The translations under genes and the position numbers were made by a program. Under the pieces are notes generated by a model. That model did no database searches. It was not told where the DNA came from and was given only the letters and a program-made list of their open reading frames with translations. A stretch of DNA of 64,000 bases from Cladocopium goreaui (Eukaryota > Sar > Dinophyceae > Suessiales > Symbiodiniaceae), in assembly GCA_947184155.2 (NCBI GenBank), contig CAMXCT020001680.1, positions 638,201-702,200 of the forward strand, written 5' to 3'. Within the stretch, counting starts at the first letter, position 1. Each line of letters begins with the position of its first letter. Shown piece by piece: positions 52,601-58,600 of this stretch.

Positions 52601-55600
52601 CGAGGTGGAGCTGAAGGAGGGCTGCATTCTGCCGCACGTTGGACTTGCAGGTGATCAATTCATGTGGACGGTGGGAGTGAAGAGTCTCCTGGAGACTGGA
52701 TTGGTCACTTTTGATCGAAGAATCGAAGCCAAGCCAGTGCCATAAAGTGCCACAAAACGCCACAAAACGACAAAACTGCCCAAGGTACACTTATCTTTCT
52801 GGGTTGGGTCATCTTTGCTCATCTATGATCGTTTGATAGTTTATTTTATCATTATCCGATTTTTTCTGTCCCACCCTTGTTTTTTATCTCAGGTGTCACT
52901 GGTATCGGTGGCATTGGCGACGATGAATACAGCTGTGGCGTCGATGGTCTGCACGGCGCGTGTCTCAAAAATGGCCCGGTGAGCTCGTGGAACGTCAGCT
53001 GGCCCAAGGGTTCGGTTGAGCGAGTCCACTTCGACTGTGAAACTTGGAGGATTTTATGGTATGGATCCAGCTATACCTTCGGAAGTATGACTGGGCTATG
53101 GTTTGGGGGGTTAGCCGTAAGTTCTCAGAAAGTATTTGGAGCCATAGGGGATGATTAAAGAAATGGTGATATCATGTGGATTTATCCAAGAAGAATGGGG
53201 AATTTAATGGGATTCAATGAGATTTCACTTGCTTTACTATCAAATTTATTGGGTTGCAATCCCCTTGACCGTTCACATTAAACATGCCCCAGAGTCACCA
53301 TGGTTTAAATAATGGGAGATAAAAGTTTAAAAACACATATTTGGGACCACAGAATGGGGGTGTTTATATGATATGAAGGGGGATGGGACTACGATTTAGT
53401 TGGTGTTAACAGTATATATAAGCAACCATTTTTATGGGTAGAATGGGATGTATTATCAAACTTTATAAACATAATTTTTCAACAATGGCGGATTTTCCAT
53501 GGGATTTGAGTGGAGAAATGTGGAAGCATGGTGATATAGCCAGCAATATTTGGGATTTAGAATGATTTAATGGGATGGGATTTATCTGGGGGGAACATGC
53601 TGATTTAACTGGCGCAATTGGTAAATCCACCATTTGGATCCTGGTTGGAATTTCCACTACAAAAGTAGTGATTGGGGTTGGGCAGAGCTACTTTACAGCT
53701 ACAAAATCTTGACCCAACCGTCCTCCCCAAATACCAACCCCGATCCATTTGGGGAATCTTTAGTTTTTTTATTTTGCTGGGCCATCTTGAACAAATCCCA
53801 GGACAATTATGAAAGGGAACAATCCGAAATTCTGGGCAAGACTGTGCTGGTGGGTATCTTGGAGTGATTAATTTTTTGGAGCATGTATTTGGAGGTTTCC
53901 ACAAATGGTGGTACCCCAAAATGGATGGTTTATAATAGTGGACATTCCTATACAAATTGATGATTTTGGGGTACCTCCATTTTAGGAAATCCCCATATGG
54001 CATTTTTTGTTTGATTTTTTTTTGACTTATGTGTTCTCAATCAACTCAGACTTGTGACTTGCGGCATTTATGGTACTTAAATGGTTAGGGATTGCCGCTC
54101 ATTATTTCTGGTCGAAAATCTAGATGTTGACAGTTGATGGTTGCGTGCTGAAGATCACCTACGTGATCTGGTTGGTGGTTTGGAACATGTGTTATTTTTC
54201 CATATATTGGGAATAATCATCCCAATTGAGTTTCATATTTTTCAGAGGGGTGGCTCAACCACCAACCAGTGATGATCGTAGATGTCCAGCTCTCCACTGC
54301 CAACATCATGATCCCCCCCTTTTATGGGGTAATTGTTTGATCACATCAAAAGGTGCATATCAACATGTTGTTTGGTTCCAAGCCATTTTGCAGCTTAACA
54401 GGTGTTGCAGCTGAATATACCCATCTTGGTTCGGTACAGTCAGTTACACCGACACCATTCGACAACCAGAAGGGTATGCAATGGTCCGTGCCCAGGTGTT
54501 TTAGTAGACTTGGACCATGGCACTGTGACCTTTGCATCAGATGGTGCCTGGGGAAGTACCTGGAACCCACACATCACACAGGAGGATATGCCCTGCGACC
54601 TGGCTGGCAAGTCACACCAGGGCGGATCTGGTGCCCATCAAGAGGGAAGGTGGATGCCACCGAACCTGGGGCCGGCTGGATGGCCTTGGATGGCCTTGGG
54701 GTCCCCCAAGTGTCAGAATTTCAATCACTGATAATCACTGGCTCTTGGCTGGAAGTTGGACTGGAAAAAACCAGTTTCCCCATGAAAAGTTGTGGGTTCC
54801 TTCAACAAATCCAGAAATTCAGCGGCCCATAGTGAGGGTCCTGATACCTTAGCTTGATGTCATTTTAGTTGAGGATTTATGTGTGGTTTTGGTGAAGTTA
54901 AAAACCTAGGGAATCACAGACTAGTCGGCTGCCAGGCAGCAGCTTGCAGGTAGTCAACTATATTCTATATGCAACTTTCAAGCTGCCCAAGTTTGCTTCA
55001 TACCCACATTTTTTCAGTCTCTTCCATCATTTTGTGTTCACCTTCCAACTTACAACTTCCACCTGTAGCCTTGCTGAGGCTACCATGAGGGACTCTTCCC
55101 AGCTATTTCCATCAAAGGTTCCGCGAGCTTTCACTTCGGTCCTGACTTTAAGCACCCACCGCCGTGACTTGTCAGTTCATGGCGATGACCTAATCGGGCG
55201 TTGATTTACCTCGAATTGCATGGACAAAGCTTCGATCCTGAGGGGTAGCAAATGGTAACCATGCTACCATGTCAATGTCCATCCATTCTTGGGAAGTTCC
55301 TTCACCCCCAATTCTATATCCATGCACATTGTATCGAAGTTTCACCGAAGTCTGATTCCGGTCTGATTCTCCGTTCTCCGTTGCGCCGAGTGAACAGCTC
55401 GGCTCACAGGAAGAGCTTTTGCGACTTCACCCCTTGGGCCAAGTTGGGAGAAGTTCGTGTGGACAACCCAGCGGTAGGATGCTCAGACGTGTTGAACATC
55501 TACAAGGAGACACTCAGTCGCCGACTCATGGCCAACAGCTTAATCATATCCACATCTTTGGTGCGGGAGTCAGAAGTGATAGATGATCAGTTAGATTCCC

Positions 55601-58600
55601 TTGTGAAAATACCATTTGGGTCTGGCCGCCAAAATCTCTGCGTTTTTTCGGCTCCGGCTCCGGCTGGTTAAAACGAAGCACAGGAGGCGCAGATCCACGG
55701 AGAGGTGTGCCTCAAGAAACATGTCCTGCGCTTGGTGGCCAATAAACGCTACCGCCAGCAGACGCGAAGTTGGAGCATCCAGGTGTGGGGCCATAGGATG
55801 GACAGGTTTTTTTGACAGGAATAGACCATAGGATTCATTAGGATTTAATAGTAATTTATAGTATGGATTGCTAGGATTTTTCCTTGGAATTGTAAGAGGA
55901 AGAATATCAAAGGTGGATGAATAGTATATTGGGAATGTCATCATCCCAACTGACGAACTCCATCATTTTTCAGACAGATTTCTTCGAGATTTACAGGGAA
56001 AGATCCCAATGGATCCATGGTGGATATCGCCAAATATCGCCTATCGCATCGAGGTCACAGGCGCGGGTCGCTGCAATGGCACCTACCAGTGGTTCGATCG
56101 TTTCAACAAGCGTTCCTGCTACAAGTCTCCCTCTGGGTGTATCATCTACTACAACCAGCAGGACCCGGTTGGGGGACCCGGTTGGGAATGATGACAGATC
56201 CAGATCCGGGATGTCATTGGAAGTTAGCCAGCCCCTTTCATTGGGCTGGCCCATGGACGAGAATGAGGGAAGGGTTTTTGAGTTTTTGAAAACGTCGCAA
56301 TGTTTCAACATGTTTCAAACATGTTCAAAATTTGTGGCCATGGCTCAACTCTCAATGTTGTACTCCCATAGTTTCATGGTTCCTTCTTCAGAGTTGGCAT
56401 GAGAATTGTTTGATCCGAAGTCCTAAGAATTACCAGTGCATCCGTCAGTCCGATCACATCTATATGTTTGTCTGAAAATAGGGTACCCCTAAAATCCCCT
56501 AATTTATATAAATCCATCAGTTTAGCATCATTTTCCCATAGACACACGGCCTTTAAACGGGGCTGTACCGTATACCCACTTGCCGTTGAGGAGTCATGCT
56601 GGCGCATCAACTCCCGACAGGAGTTCACTGGCTTCGTTTTTCAAGCCAAAAGCAAGGTCCGCAAAACCAGCGGTGGATGGGGGTATGTTCGGCACTGTGT
56701 TTTCAGGTGTACAAGGTGTAACAAGTAAAGTACAAACATGTACAAACATATTATAACTACTAAGAGCTAAAAGCTTGGAATTGGGGATGTATGCAGAATC
56801 ATATGGTTGGACTTAGGATAGGAATATCTTTGGATGTGTGTAAAGCTGCAGGAATACATGGTTGGATTTAAATATAGACATATTGTTTGGAGGTACAAAG
56901 CTGCAAAAAACAGGTTGCAGTTGATCATTTGACCACACAAAATTGCGCATTTGGGGAGGGACTATCATCTCGACTGGCTGGTGTTGCCAAAGGCCCTGGG
57001 AATGGCCGGGCCAGGAAACTTCCCGCTATGTGAGCAACATGGGTGGACACAGTGAACCACCTCGCACCGGCTGGAAACCCACCCTGGGTTTGAAAGGTCT
57101 GGAGCCCCGGTGCCGAAACTTTTTTTCGACAGGTCCAATGTTTGGTTTGAAATTTGATGCATCAAATGTTGCTGTGACAATCTGTGACATGGTTTTGCAT
57201 ATGGGTTTGTCTGAAAATGGGCTATCGCATATTCCAATATATTCCAATGGACTATCCTCATTTCCCCCATTAAAAAAAAAAAAACATTTCTGGGTATCCC
57301 CTACTTTTAGACAACTCAACATTTCGGCATTTCGCTTCTGGCGCAGGCTGCGTGCCAGTCGAGATCTTCCAAAAAGCCTTGGTGCAACAAGGAGTTCCAA
57401 CAGAGGACCTAGAACATATGATCAAGGTCGCCAGGGAAGATCGGCGGAAGATCTGGGCAGTAGCGAGAACCATACAATGATACCAATGATATCAATGATT
57501 CTTGAGATTTCTTGAGGATAATTTGTGTTCATTCTACAACCATTCTTGTGCAAGGTCGATGTTTCATGATGTTTGATGATCGACTGGGTGGAAGTGCGAT
57601 TTATAAAAGGCCCGTGAAATATGGGATGTCGATGTTTGATCACTCTGGACTCTGGACTATTAGAATTCCTCCTTCTCTTCGTAGCTTTCGTTGCTTTTTG
57701 GGTGGGAGCTTATTTTTTTCATCGTATCAGGTTACTGCCCAAAGCTCAGTGGCTCTTGTGGAAAAGCACCAGCGGAACAGACTAGGCTGCCCCGAAAACG
57801 CGCCATGTTTCAGGGACCTGCAGCGTGGTCGCAGGTCTTGCGTGGAAGCGACGAAGAGAAGGATTCCATTTTTCGGAAGCTGGGGGAATCTTGCATGCAG
57901 CTGTTGAAACACATTAACACATTGTACCAAGCAGGGCAGTCTGAAGTGTGGGTCAAAAAGAAAAAAGTTCCCCACGTATGTTTTTCATGACACCAAAAAG
58001 TGATCTCTTCATGGACTAAGTATGACTAGTGGTATGACATAGTATGACTAGTGGTATATCATTGGTGGTGCCATTTACCAATGGTGCCATTGGTGGTGCC
58101 CCCAGCCGTAGCAACTGGTGGTGCCATTGGTGGTGCCCCCAGCCGTAGCAACTGGTGGTGCCATTGGTGGTGCCCCCCAGGAAACGACCTTCAAAGCTGA
58201 GTGGCATCGCCTCGTTTGGCCACCACATGCACGGCCTTTGAGCGCTGCTGGAGCCTGGGCGGAGGCCGGTGGGGCCGTGGAAAGCCGGTGGGGCCGGTGG
58301 GGCTGTGGAGTTCAGCCCTGGGGAGTTCTTAAGTCATGGGGATCACCAATAGCTGGAGGGTTTTACCATGGAAAATATTGGAACATCCTATTCAAATGGA
58401 TGAACATCATGGTTGTTTCAATACTAAAATGATCTAATGACAATGATAACTGACCCTATGCTGACCAGATCGTGACCACTGAATGATTAGGTAAATCACC
58501 CAGTTAGATCATTTAAGATGTTGCTTCCTATACTATACAGTATTAGTACATATAATTATTGATATATACATATATATATATATATAGTGATATATACATC

